Shown piece by piece: positions 56,656 through 64,000 of a stretch of DNA of 64,000 nucleotides; within the stretch, counting starts at the first letter, position 1, and the number at the start of each line of letters is the position of its first letter. This DNA is from Nitrospira sp. GTDB lineage: Bacteria; Nitrospirota; Nitrospiria; Nitrospirales; Nitrospiraceae. The stretch is taken from the NCBI GenBank assembly GCA_029865225.1, contig JAOUHJ010000005.1:1-64000 (forward strand), given 5' to 3'. The position numbers were made by a program, and so were the translations under genes. The notes below the pieces were generated by a model. That model had not been told where the DNA came from. It made no database searches and was given only the letters and a program-made list of their open reading frames with translations.

Positions 56656-57051
56656 TTCTCCACCTAACGGAACTCCTCTCTTGTTCTCTTACCCCCTAAG
56701 GATGCCTCGTGCTGACAAGAAGCCGAACATGGTCCCAATCCACTTCATTGATTCATGTCAATGAGGCAAACTATCGCCATGGTAGTGATCGAGTCTCTAT
56801 GTGGCAATCTAAAATCAATTTTTGGGACCGCACGACTTGATCAAGAGGAGCTGATCTGAGCGGCGTGATGAATCATCAAGTGATGTAATCATCTGAAGAA
56901 CACTGTGCCGATGAATACTAATGAAAGCGCAGGGACACCAAGAAACACTGTCTGCCAATCCGCACAGTATTGATAATGGATGACCAACTGAGACAGGGTG
57001 TGATGGTAAATTGTGCGCTGAAGAAACCCGTTAATATTCTACGGATGGCTG
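56656..57051. other. intergenic stretch, no gene recognised
   Basis: Upstream of the DUF4091 gene I find no frame with a ribosome site and a recognisable product. A near match to a sigma-54 promoter (TGGCGATAGTTTGCC, minus strand near 56780) has GG-N9-GC spacing, one base short, and is not counted. A degraded minus-strand hydrophobic frame ends near 56893. Confidence 0.4.
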
Positions 57052-57270
57052 AGCACCCGCTCCAAACACTCAACAATCCGCTCCGCCGCCCTCCCATCCC
57101 ACAGCGGAGGAATGGCACCTTTCTTCCACTGCCCCGGCCATCAATCGCACGAGACTCGACAGGTTGTTCTGGTCTGTCTGGTTCATTTGGTTGATCTGGT
57201 TTGTTTGGTTGGTCTGAATTTTTTGGTTGAACAAGACTCACGCGTAGCCCACACCAGCGTTATGCTAAAG
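57052..57270 (-). repeat. epimerase-tail repeat, copy R1
   Basis: This is a 219-bp unit. On the minus strand it reads, from the 57270 end, an Asn-Gln-x tract followed by a UDP-GlcNAc 2-epimerase C-terminus (NLSSLVRLMAG). An extra base near 57134 shifts the frame after that point. It is alignable end to end with R2, including a common terminal segment ACCAGCGTTATGCT. Confidence 0.85.
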
Positions 57271-57284
57271 ACACCACAGCAGTA

Positions 57285-57306
57285 GGGTCAGGCTTTGAAT
57301 CGTGCA
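57285..57306 (+). repeat. REP-like 22-bp motif, copy 1
   Basis: This copy ends GTCAGGCTTTGAATCGTGCA. Related copies lie at 58157-58178 and 59730-59751. The motif recalls the short REP-type repeats spread by tyrosine transposases; no such transposase is in the window. Confidence 0.5.
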
Positions 57307-57535
57307 TGTCGGTTGCCGCGATGACACGCAGGACTTACAGAGATCGGCTGGTTTTCCACCGCCCGTTCCGGGCCCAGGCGTCCAGGGTATTATCTGTTCC
57401 ATCAGAGCGGGGGCAGGCACCGAATGCAGCTGGCGAAGCCAGTCCCGACTTCGTCTAGCCGATTGCTGCTCCACGGGACTGCGACAAGGACAGTCGAGGC
57501 TGCTTGAGTTGACATGCGATGAGGCCTAGCCGAAA
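57307..57535. other. intergenic stretch before the DUF4258 gene
   Basis: GC-rich sequence containing several small imperfect dyads. An open frame on the minus strand (57265-57474) has no recognisable content and runs through the REP-like motif, so it is not called as a gene. Confidence 0.35.
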
Positions 57536-57805
57536 ATGGACTCCACTGTGAAGGACTGGCCTGATTGGTGGGAGTGGGAACTGGAGTTCACCTCTCATCT
57601 TGAAAAGCGGATGGACGACCGTGATTTTACCGAACTCGACTTGCGAGCGATGCTGGAGCGAGCTGAATCCTACCGGCCGAGTGTCGTCGCAGAACGATGG
57701 ATGGTAAGCACACGCCATCACGGGGCAGAATGGGTGGTGATCGTTGAACCGGATTCGAACGCGCAGCTCCTTGTTGTCGTGACCGCGTACCCTGTGAAAG
57801 GATGA
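57536..57805 (+). CDS. DUF4258-family toxin-like protein
   Basis: This 89-residue protein resembles DUF4258 in the segments FTSHLEKRMDDRDFTELDL and LLVVVTAYPV. Members are found as partners of DUF2283 proteins and are suspected RelE-like toxins. The start is ATG with only a weak ribosome site. The DUF2283 gene follows after three bases in the same direction, so the pair is one module. Activity is unproven. Confidence 0.7.
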   Translation: MDSTVKDWPDWWEWELEFTSHLEKRMDDRDFTELDLRAMLERAESYRPSVVAERWMVSTRHHGAEWVVIVEPDSNAQLLVVVTAYPVKG

Positions 57806-57808
57806 CGT

Positions 57809-58078
57809 ATGAAGGACCGCTATCTCGAAGTGACGTTCCGCAAAGGCAAGCCGCTTGCCGCCTATCTGTACCTTCCCCGATCGGTCGGAACTAAGAGCAT
57901 CCGAACCGAGGAGGCTCTTCCGGGCGTGTTGGTGGATTTTTCAGCGAGCGGAGAGCCTATTGGTTTGGAAATTATTAGCCCTGCTTCGGTGACGGTCAGC
58001 CAAATCAATGGAGTTCTGAACACGCTCGGCCTGGCCGCGATTTCCCCGGAGGAGCTTGCCCCGCTCCAAGCTGCCTAG
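57809..58078 (+). CDS. DUF2283-family protein, likely antitoxin
   Basis: This 89-residue protein has the DUF2283 core GVLVDFSASGEPIGLEII, preceded by a strand-rich N-terminus. It is three bases downstream of the DUF4258 gene. The order, toxin-like gene first, is the reverse of vapBC. The C-terminal tail is longer than the minimal domain. Confidence 0.72.
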   Translation: MKDRYLEVTFRKGKPLAAYLYLPRSVGTKSIRTEEALPGVLVDFSASGEPIGLEIISPASVTVSQINGVLNTLGLAAISPEELAPLQAA

Positions 58079-58156
58079 TGCACTGTGTCATACGGAAAGT
58101 ACAAATAGGGAGTCTTTTATCCGTGCACCAGCGGGGTCATGAAGTGCGTAGCAGTA

Positions 58157-58178
58157 GGGTCAGATTTCAAATCGTGCA
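58157..58178 (+). repeat. REP-like 22-bp motif, copy 2
   Basis: This copy reads GTCAGATTTCAAATCGTGCA at its 3' part, differing from copy 1 at a few central bases. It lies 14 bases before repeat R2. Confidence 0.5.
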
Positions 58179-58192
58179 GGAGGGAAAGAGGT

Positions 58193-58410
58193 AGCACTCG
58201 CTTCATACACACCACGATCCGTTCCGCCGCCCTACCATCCCACAGCGATGGGATAGCTCCTTTCTTCCATTGCCCGGCCATCAATCGCGCAAGAGCTGAC
58301 AGGTTCTTCTGGTCTGTCTGGTTCATTTGGTTGATCTGGTTTGTTTGGTTGATCTCATTTCTTTGGGTGAACAAGACTCACGCGTAGCCCGCACCAGCGT
58401 TATGCTGAAG
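58193..58410 (-). repeat. epimerase-tail repeat, copy R2
   Basis: This 218-bp unit is parallel to R1. The minus strand stays in frame: a start near 58374, INQTNQINQMNQTDQ, then LARLMAGQWKKGAIPSLWDG and on to KRVL, but the original stop codon is lost. The far end (ACCAGCGTTATGCT) abuts a broken toxin gene. Confidence 0.85.
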
Positions 58411-58537
58411 CCGCCCGCTTGAGCGCATCGGAGGTGTTCACGACCGACGTTCTATCGAATGACAAAGGGAAGTCATTTTTAAGGGGATGAGATTGGAGCA
58501 ACCGGTGAAGTTCGGCAACATAGTCACTGAGGTTCAA
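58400..58537 (-). pseudogene. truncated TumE-like toxin fragment
   Basis: About 45 codons remain, starting from a TTG (58537) that overlaps the gene upstream by 14 bases and has GGAGG nearby. The stretch YVAELHRLLQSHP and SFDRTSV resembles the start of TumE/DUF6516 toxins from memory. It stops inside the end of repeat R2, so the rest was probably removed when the repeat arrived. The identification is tentative. Confidence 0.4.
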
Positions 58538-58754
58538 CCTGGATCTCCTCCAGGCGCTGCAGCCTAGGCCGCAACCGAGCGAGCGTCTCTTCCTCGCCTT
58601 CCCACTCAATCAATTGCATGTCATCCACCCTCCCAAACAAGCTTGTCCTGTCGTGCGTCCCACATTTCCTTTCAAAGGCGGCGACGTTTGTCTCAACTTG
58701 GCCGATGGAAAGACGAAGCACCTGTTTTTCACGTTCGATCGCCTCTTGGTGCAC
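58524..58754 (-). CDS. small coiled-coil protein, antitoxin-like
   Basis: This 76-residue protein has Glu/Arg-rich heptads (EREKQVLRLSIGQVETNV and LARLRPRLQRLEEIQ). The pattern with a central acidic-aromatic stretch (QLIEWEGE) resembles antitoxins paired with TumE-type toxins. It starts with GTG and overlaps the truncated toxin downstream. With its toxin broken it would be an orphan. The family assignment is inference. Confidence 0.5.
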   Translation of the reverse strand: MHQEAIEREKQVLRLSIGQVETNVAAFERKCGTHDRTSLFGRVDDMQLIEWEGEEETLARLRPRLQRLEEIQVEPQ

Positions 58755-58774
58755 GGTGCTGGACAGAGAGTCTT

Positions 58775-58903
58775 TCAGCGGGCGGTAATAATTTGCTTGG
58801 GCATGGTCATCGCCGTCCTGAAAAAGATGTACCGCAAGATAAATGTTACGGGCTTCCCTCCCATTACGGCCGGGTCCATGGTGATACGATCTAACTGTTT
58901 CAT
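58775..58903 (-). pseudogene. DUF433 antitoxin remnant
   Basis: After a strong GGGAGG the frame reads MKQLDRITMDPAVMGGKP, the typical start of DUF433 proteins, then departs from the family and ends at 42 residues. The rest of the domain (about 35 residues) is missing through deletion or frameshift. The reading frame then passes to the coiled-coil gene. Confidence 0.5.
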
Positions 58904-59025
58904 AGCATCCTCCCTATCACCAGATGTTCAGCACCTTGATCGTATACCTGTACTCTAGCGCAAGCACCTGCGTCAGACAGGGTGGTGCACATAAACATCC
59001 CACCTACCATCACCTCAGTTCACTA

Positions 59026-59147
59026 CAGCACCCGCTCCAAACACTCGACGATCCGCTCCGCCGCCTTCCCATCCCAGGGCGGAGGGATAGCTCCTTTCTT
59101 CCACTGCCCCGCCATCAGTCGCGCGAGATCCGACAGGTTGTTCTGGT
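59026..59147 (-). repeat. epimerase-tail repeat, copy R3
   Basis: On the minus strand this copy encodes LARLMAGQWKKGAIP, WDGKAAERIVE and ERVL with an intact TAG stop. The Asn-Gln-x tract seen in R1 and R2 is absent; a shortened remnant (GTTGGCTGGACAAAACT) follows. By hand count its last 38 residues match intact WecB at 26 positions. Confidence 0.85.
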
Positions 59148-59196
59148 GTCGTTGGCTGGACAAAACTACCGGAGAGGTGACGCTGGGCCGGATGGA

Positions 59197-59430
59197 TTAT
59201 GCCGTCAAGGGAATTTCCCGGCGGCGCCCTTGTGATTCCACAATCAGGGTGGCGTGGTCATCCGCCAACTGTTCATTCGCGTTCAATAATTCAATACCGT
59301 AGACGGTCCCATCGGGCGCAATATCGATATTCATTTCGTCGCTGACTTTAATGGTGGTGGTGACCTGTTCTGTCTTTTCGTGCAAGCGTAGATAGGCGAC
59401 ATTGTATTGTGGATCATAGTTGAGCTTCAT
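59197..59430 (-). CDS. DUF2283-family protein, likely antitoxin
   Basis: This 77-residue protein matches the DUF2283 core: YDPQYNVAYLRLHE and IDIAPDGTVYGIELLNA. GGGAGG precedes the ATG. It lies 13 bases downstream of a DUF4258 gene and so forms a second DUF4258-DUF2283 module in opposite orientation to the one at 57.5 kb. The two modules are too different to be a recent duplication. Confidence 0.8.
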   Translation of the reverse strand: MKLNYDPQYNVAYLRLHEKTEQVTTTIKVSDEMNIDIAPDGTVYGIELLNANEQLADDHATLIVESQGRRREIPLTA

Positions 59431-59443
59431 GGGTCCTCCCGGT

Positions 59444-59692
59444 TCAGAAGAATTTCACCACGACTGTGATCACAAGCCAGCCGTTCTCTTCGACGGCATA
59501 CGCTTCGACCTGTTTCGTGGCATACCGTGTTCCAGCCCAATCTTTGTTGAACGAAAAGTTACGTCTATACCCGACTCTGCCGTATTTTGCGCTGAAGCGT
59601 TCGCCACTTTCCACCGTAAGCCTTACTTCTTCCTCCGTCGCCCCTCGCTCCTCCAATCGAACTCTGGCGTGCGGATGCAATCTGATCTCCAA
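59444..59692 (-). CDS. DUF4258-family toxin-like protein
   Basis: This 82-residue protein begins HPHARVRLEERGATEEEV, the DUF4258 signature, and ends with a strand pair (GWLVITVVVKFF). The start is TTG with AAGGAG in front, which decides it over later ATGs. It is the partner of the DUF2283 protein encoded next. Confidence 0.78.
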   Translation of the reverse strand: MEIRLHPHARVRLEERGATEEEVRLTVESGERFSAKYGRVGYRRNFSFNKDWAGTRYATKQVEAYAVEENGWLVITVVVKFF

Positions 59693-59703
59693 ATCGCTTC
59701 TCC

Positions 59704-59913
59704 TTAGGCGAAGTTCTCACAAAGAAATCGGGGCAGACTTTGAATCGTGCAAAGGGGAAGAGGCAGGGCCTTGTTTTCCCCTCTCCGTTGCCAGTGCGAC
59801 GATATCCCTCCCTCTCTCTCCAGGCTTCGCAGAATCGGTGCTGGGCGACGCTTCGTCGAGCTCAGATCGCTGAAAGGAAAAGGCAGCAAGACAACTTCAC
59901 AAGGCTGGAACAT
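59704..59913 (-). pseudogene. broken MazF/PemK-like toxin
   Basis: The frame starts FQPCEVVLLPFPFSDL and continues KRRPAPIL, the N-terminus of MazF-type toxins. It then loses the family pattern; a neighbouring frame reads DIVALATE, a later MazF segment, so an internal deletion or frameshift has occurred. The last codons run through a REP-like motif. Its start overlaps the antitoxin gene by 17 bases. Confidence 0.6.
59730..59751 (+). repeat. REP-like 22-bp motif, copy 3
   Basis: This copy contains CAGACTTTGAATCGTGCA and lies inside the broken MazF gene. A shorter GGGGTCAGG without the rest occurs near 60154. Confidence 0.5.
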
Positions 59914-60112
59914 CGTTCCAGACCTCGTCTTCCAGGTTATCCCACACCTTCTTTAGACTCGTTTCCTGGGCATAGCCCAGATTCAACTCTTCCGCCCGTT
60001 CCGGCGTGGAGCCTCTGCGCACGCGAAGGAAGTGAACGAAATCGAGAATCTCGCGTATCAGCGATTCGGGAATCGGTTTTACCGCCTCATACACCTGTTC
60101 CGCGGTCGTCAT
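59897..60112 (-). CDS. DUF2281-type antitoxin
   Basis: This 71-residue protein contains IPESLIREILDFVHFLR, the DUF2281 helix. The ATG at 60112 follows GGAAAGAG; an upstream start at 60136 is weaker. It overlaps the start of the broken MazF toxin. It is now an antitoxin without an intact partner. Confidence 0.65.
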   Translation of the reverse strand: MTTAEQVYEAVKPIPESLIREILDFVHFLRVRRGSTPERAEELNLGYAQETSLKKVWDNLEDEVWNDVPAL

Positions 60113-60366
60113 TTCTCTTTCCTTGCGAGGAGACAAAGTTACCTAGGTCCGAATCGGGGTCAGGATATCCGAATTGAGCTCGGAGTGCAATTTCTGAAGG
60201 GTGATCAACCTCTTAACGACGTCTTACCCCTCTACCTCGCGCCGGTGATGATCACGGCGAGAACCTGTTTCGCCATTTGCCGGGTGAGCGATCGCATATA
60301 GCTCACAATCTCCATGCTGATAATATGCACTCATCGTGTACAACAATGCAGCCTCTCTTATGCTTA
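60113..60366. other. intergenic stretch, no gene recognised
   Basis: This stretch has a partial REP-like string (GGGGTCAGG near 60154) and short open frames without ribosome sites. No DUF4160 gene, the usual partner of DUF2442, is found here. Confidence 0.35.
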
Positions 60367-60651
60367 TCATTCGTGGGCCCGAGCATGTCCTCTGGGACGA
60401 TGCGCTGGCATCCCGTGCAGCATGCCCTCAACGCTGATATCCTCGTCGATCTCAGGCCAATGAACCCCCTGACCGTCGCCAAGGATCTCCCAATGTTGTC
60501 GCTGCTTCTCGGTAGCGTTCGCTAGCCGCCATGACCAGACCAAGGGGACACTGATCGTCCGTCCATCCACCAAATGCGCAATGATCTCATCGTCGGTGAC
60601 CTCAATGGTCAATATGCGAGGGTCCACGATGGGCATTAGTTTTCCTGACAT
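60367..60651 (-). CDS. DUF2442-family protein
   Basis: This 94-residue protein has the DUF2442 pattern (DDEIIAHLVDGRTISVPLVW, then HWPEIDEDISVEGML). Members are usually encoded with DUF4160 proteins as a suspected toxin-antitoxin pair; here no partner is visible. It lies 88 bases downstream of the wecB stop. Confidence 0.8.
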   Translation of the reverse strand: MSGKLMPIVDPRILTIEVTDDEIIAHLVDGRTISVPLVWSWRLANATEKQRQHWEILGDGQGVHWPEIDEDISVEGMLHGMPAHRPRGHARAHE

Positions 60652-60739
60652 GATCCGAAAAGATCTTCCCTATCGCAACTCTCGGTGTCAGACCATGTGA
60701 GGCAAGGGAGAAACCTGCTGGTCACCCCTTCGATTGAGA

Positions 60740-61831
60740 TTACAACAGGCGCTCCAGGCGCTCCACGATCCGCTCCGCCGCCTTCCCATCCCACAGCGTG
60801 GGGATCTGACCTTTCTTCCACTTTCCGTCCATTAATCTCGACAGTGCTGGTGCGAGCTTACTCGGATCAGTTCCGATGAGTTCGTTTGTCCCGATCGTGA
60901 TGGTTTCCGGCCGTTCGGTATTATCACGAAGCGTCAAGCAGGGCACTCCAAGTACCGTTGTCTCTTCAGTAATGCCGCCAGAATCCGTTATGACCCCCTT
61001 GGTATGTTTGACAAGATAGTTGAATTCCAAGTAGCCGAGTGGATCGACATACTGCAGCTGTGGTGTCCTGCTATCGAGGTCCCGAAGATTTTTCGCGGTC
61101 CTCGGATGAACGGGAAAGACCACGGGCAATCCCTTTGTCCCGTCGCTAATGGCACGGAGCAGATCCAAAAGTTTCCGTTCACCATCAACATTGGCGGGTC
61201 GGTGCAGAGTCACGACAAAAAACTGCTGAGGCTGCAGTTTGAGCGAGGCCCAACAATCCGGAGGTCGCAAGCGCGGCATATTCTTGAGCAAGGTGTCGAT
61301 CATGGTATTGCCGACAAAAAAGATCTGGTCCTCGGTCACACCGGCACGACGCAAATTATCATTCGCCGTTTCGCTCGTCGTAAAAAACCAGTTCGTGATG
61401 GAATCGGTCACGACTCGATTGATCTCTTCCGGCATCGTCCAATCGCCGGATCGAATTCCACCTTCTACGTGACCGACAGGAACCCCCAGCTTTCGCGCAG
61501 CGATCGAACAGGCCATCGTACTCGTCACGTCTCCAACGACTAAACAGAGGTCGCTCCTCTCTTTCAGAAGGACTTTTTCGTACCCGACCATAATGCCGGC
61601 GGTTTGTTCCGCTTGAGTCCCCGACCCCACTTCAAGATTGATATCCGGGTCCGGGATTCCGAGTTCTTCAAAGAAGCTCCCGGACATCGCACGGTCATAG
61701 TGTTGGCCGGTATGGATGAGTCGATACCGTAGCTGACTGCCACGGAGTTCAGCTTCTTTCAGCGCCTCAATGATCGGCGCAATCTTCATGAAGTTAGGGC
61801 GCGCTCCGGCAATAATGTCGATCCGTTTCAT
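60740..61831 (-). CDS. wecB: UDP-N-acetylglucosamine 2-epimerase, non-hydrolysing
   Basis: This enzyme converts UDP-GlcNAc to UDP-ManNAc. The 363-residue enzyme has the family blocks ARPNFMKIAPI near 10, HTGQHYD near 41, GHVEGGIRSGD near 120 and the UDP-binding TDSGGITEE near 270. The C-terminus (LMDGKWKKGQIP, then AAERIVERLERLL) is the part copied in repeats R1-R3. No dehydrogenase (wecC) lies next to it in the window. It belongs to the sugar-precursor end of the EPS locus. Confidence 0.93.
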   Translation of the reverse strand: MKRIDIIAGARPNFMKIAPIIEALKEAELRGSQLRYRLIHTGQHYDRAMSGSFFEELGIPDPDINLEVGSGTQAEQTAGIMVGYEKVLLKERSDLCLVVGDVTSTMACSIAARKLGVPVGHVEGGIRSGDWTMPEEINRVVTDSITNWFFTTSETANDNLRRAGVTEDQIFFVGNTMIDTLLKNMPRLRPPDCWASLKLQPQQFFVVTLHRPANVDGERKLLDLLRAISDGTKGLPVVFPVHPRTAKNLRDLDSRTPQLQYVDPLGYLEFNYLVKHTKGVITDSGGITEETTVLGVPCLTLRDNTERPETITIGTNELIGTDPSKLAPALSRLMDGKWKKGQIPTLWDGKAAERIVERLERLL

Positions 61832-61996
61832 TCAGACACCTTCTATGACAAGCCAGCACCAGTTCTCAGGTCGCCATTGTAACTGACCTGAAGTTTCCTG
61901 CAATGATTTACTCAGTTGGGTTCACGGATCGGTTCACAAGGAGGAGGATGTCCACACGGACACTCCCGCTGAAGCCGATAACCCGGCAGACGATAT

Positions 61997-62956
61997 CTAG
62001 AAGTGCACTTCTCGTACGGCGTGACGGTTGGCCTGGAACCACTGGACCGTTTTCTTCAAGCCGTCTCGCAAACGATGGCGGGCCTGAAAGCCGAAGAGTT
62101 GTTTCGCTCGGTTCACATCGAGACACCGCCGAGGCTGGCCGTTTGGCTTCGTAGTATCCCACTGGATGTGGCCGTCAAATCCCACTTCATTTGTAATCAA
62201 TCCAGCAAGATCACGAATGGAGATTTCTTCACCGGTTCCCAAATTGACCGGCAGACTCCCATCATACTGTTCGGCCGCGAGCAGAATGCCCTCGGCTGCA
62301 TCCTCGACATACAAGAATTCACGGGTCGGAGATCCATCACCCCACAACGTAATCGATGAGCGCCCCTCTTCTGTGGCGGTTGCGCATTTCCGTATCAGTG
62401 CCGGAATGACGTGTGAGGTTTCCAGATCAAAATTGTCACGTGGCCCGTACAGGTTCACCGGAAACAGCACGATGGAGTTAAATCCATATTGGTCACGGTA
62501 GGCCTGCGACTGTGCCAGCATCATCTTTTTGGCCAATCCGTATGGAGCATTGGTTTCCTCAGGATACCCGTTCCAGATGTCGTCTTCCTTAAACGGAATC
62601 GGTGCGAACTTCGGATAGGCACAGATGGTTCCCGTTGCGATGAACTTCTTCAGCCCCTGTTGACGCCCTACCTCGATCAGCTGAGCTCCCATCATAAGGT
62701 TGTCATAGAAGAAGCGGCCAGGATTGGCTTGATTCGCGCCGATGCCGCCGACACGAGCCGCCAAATGAATGACGATATCGGGCTTCGCATCGCTATAGAG
62801 CTGCTTCACGGCCTCCATCTGGACAAGATCGTAGTCCCTGCTGCGTGGCGTGACGATGTCGCGACAGCCTTTCGATCGCAATTGGTCAACCACGAACGAA
62901 CCAAGAAACCCTGCGCCACCAGTTACGACCACACGTTTCTCGTTCCAGAATGACAT
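61997..62956 (-). CDS. fcl: GDP-L-fucose synthase
   Basis: This enzyme epimerises and reduces GDP-4-keto-6-deoxymannose to GDP-fucose. It has the Rossmann motif [11 protein letters not shown], the catalytic serine in TGTICAYPK, and Tyr/Lys in [11 protein letters not shown]. The ATG at 62956 gives 319 residues, the usual length; the longer frame to 63004 overlaps the gmd end. It follows gmd directly, the standard order of the pathway. Confidence 0.94.
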   Translation of the reverse strand: MSFWNEKRVVVTGGAGFLGSFVVDQLRSKGCRDIVTPRSRDYDLVQMEAVKQLYSDAKPDIVIHLAARVGGIGANQANPGRFFYDNLMMGAQLIEVGRQQGLKKFIATGTICAYPKFAPIPFKEDDIWNGYPEETNAPYGLAKKMMLAQSQAYRDQYGFNSIVLFPVNLYGPRDNFDLETSHVIPALIRKCATATEEGRSSITLWGDGSPTREFLYVEDAAEGILLAAEQYDGSLPVNLGTGEEISIRDLAGLITNEVGFDGHIQWDTTKPNGQPRRCLDVNRAKQLFGFQARHRLRDGLKKTVQWFQANRHAVREVHF

Positions 62957-62997
62957 TGTCGCTTCCCGCCTCCCCTCAAACCTCTGGCCTCCAGCCG

Positions 62998-64000
62998 TCA
63001 ACATTTCTTCCCTGCGCCTTCGAGCCGCTCTCGTTCCGCCGCCAGATCCGCATCGACCATCATGGCAATCAACTCTTCAAACTGCACTTTCGGTTGCCAT
63101 CCGAGTTGCTTTTTCGCCTTGCCGGCATCTCCGATCAACAGATCGACCTCGGTCGGCCGGTAATACTTCGGATCGATCTTGACATGTTTTTTCCAATCCA
63201 GCTGCAGCCGGTCGAATGCCAACTCGAGCATTTCTTTGACAGTGTGGGTCTCCCCAGTGGCAATCACATAGTCATCGGGCGTGGCAGCCTGCAACATCAT
63301 CCACATCGCTTCGACATAGTCCCCGGCATAGCCCCAATCGCGCTTCGCATCGAGGTTGCCCAAAAACAAATCTTGTTGGGTGCCGAGCTTGATGCGAGCT
63401 GCCGCCTTGGTGATTTTCCGCGTGACGAAGGTTTCCCCTCGTCGCGGCGACTCATGGTTGAACAGGATGCCGTTACAGGCAAAGAGATTGTAGGCCTCTC
63501 GATAGTTGACCGTGATCCAATAGGAGTAGACTTTAGCCGCCCCATAGGGGCTCCGAGGGTAAAACGGCGTCGACTCTTTCTGAGGCACCTCCAAGACTTT
63601 GCCGAACATTTCGCTCGATGAGGCTTGATAAAACTTCGGTTTGAGCCCTGACTCCCGAATCGCTTCCAGGAGCCGGATGGTTCCAAGCCCTGTGATCTCT
63701 CCGGTATATTCAGGAATGTCAAAACTCACTCGCACATGGCTCTGAGCCCCCAGGTTGTAGATTTCATCTGGTTGCACGGTGCGTAAGATCCGATTGAGTG
63801 AGCTGGCGTCGTTCAGATCACCGTACACTAAGTGGAGACGGCGATGCGGTACGTGCGGGTCTTCATAGATCGGATCAATACGGCCGGTGTTGAACGAGCT
63901 GGAGCGGCGTACAATCCCGTAGACTTCGTACCCTCTCCCCAGAAGAAATTCAGACAGATAGGAGCCATCTTGGCCGGTGATGCCGGTGATCAGTGCTTTC
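62998..64000 (-). CDS. gmd: GDP-mannose 4,6-dehydratase, 5' end outside the window
   Basis: This is the first enzyme of GDP-fucose synthesis. The frame is open to the window edge, so the start lies beyond 64000. The edge encodes [19 protein letters not shown], the NADP-binding N-terminus, so only a few codons are missing. The active-site blocks SSSEMFGKV and [12 protein letters not shown] are present, as is the [11 protein letters not shown] stretch. It is linked to fcl 41 bases downstream. Confidence 0.93.
   Translation of the reverse strand, partial: KALITGITGQDGSYLSEFLLGRGYEVYGIVRRSSSFNTGRIDPIYEDPHVPHRRLHLVYGDLNDASSLNRILRTVQPDEIYNLGAQSHVRVSFDIPEYTGEITGLGTIRLLEAIRESGLKPKFYQASSSEMFGKVLEVPQKESTPFYPRSPYGAAKVYSYWITVNYREAYNLFACNGILFNHESPRRGETFVTRKITKAAARIKLGTQQDLFLGNLDAKRDWGYAGDYVEAMWMMLQAATPDDYVIATGETHTVKEMLELAFDRLQLDWKKHVKIDPKYYRPTEVDLLIGDAGKAKKQLGWQPKVQFEELIAMMVDADLAAERERLEGAGKKC

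Noticed and set aside
56775-56795. Near sigma-54 promoter (TGGCGATAGTTTGCC) upstream of the DUF4091 gene
   Set aside because: The GG to GC spacing is nine bases instead of ten, which sigma-54 rarely tolerates.
58117-58374. 85-residue minus-strand frame with Asn-Gln repeats and the epimerase tail
   Set aside because: It has no clear ribosome site and consists wholly of repeat R2; the frame runs past the lost stop into unrelated sequence. It is described as a repeat rather than as a gene.
56970-60300. CRISPR array in the repeat-rich patch
   Set aside because: The repeats are long, few, irregularly spaced and contain coding remnants; no short regular repeat-spacer pattern and no cas gene is seen.

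Overview
The gene content suggests Nitrospirota, most likely Nitrospira. The grounds are a very large exosortase/exopolysaccharide locus, a set of dicarboxylic-acid enzymes (biotin-dependent carboxylase pair, fumarase, citrate synthase, malic enzyme), sigma-54-type promoters and moderately GC-rich DNA. The assignment is inferred from gene content; no rRNA or tRNA gene was seen.

Left part (about 1-27.8 kb): housekeeping genes in short units on both strands. A carboxylase pair (accC-type plus a pycB-type subunit with its own biotin domain) is followed by an alpha/beta-hydrolase lipoprotein, a lipid-anchored thiol peroxidase and a soluble transhydrogenase. Next come tenA, tex, an NlpC/P60 lipoprotein, fumC, a 57-residue zinc-ribbon protein with a sigma-54-like promoter, hsp20 and a citrate synthase. 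Then follow small unknown genes, an ArsC-like protein, rnd with a J-domain gene, an ACT-domain malic enzyme, a vapBC pair, a 1228-residue fusion of a DUF255 protein and an aldo/keto reductase, and a coupled run of a Ppx/GppA-HD phosphatase with two thymidylate-kinase-like proteins.

Middle and right part (about 27.9-56.7 kb and 60.7-64 kb): nearly everything is on the minus strand and forms one exopolysaccharide locus. It has an ExeA-type ATPase, a tyrosine-kinase-type ATPase, a Wzz-like chain-length protein, an outer-membrane barrel, a Wza-like export protein, a TPR lipoprotein and a MraY/WecA-like initiating transferase. It also has an exosortase-EpsI fusion beside its likely VPLPA-CTERM substrate, five sugar-assembly or modification enzymes, three glycosyltransferases, a flippase, a Wzy/ligase and a DUF4091 protein. 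At the right edge gmd, fcl and wecB supply GDP-fucose and UDP-ManNAc.

Between these two parts (56.7-60.7 kb) lies an odd patch. Three displaced copies of a UDP-GlcNAc 2-epimerase 3' end, in the same orientation as the intact wecB, alternate with intact and broken toxin-antitoxin-like genes and REP-like motifs. Two of the copies are joined to a 9-bp repeat coding Asn-Gln-x. This patch is the least explained structure in the window and the best candidate for something undescribed.
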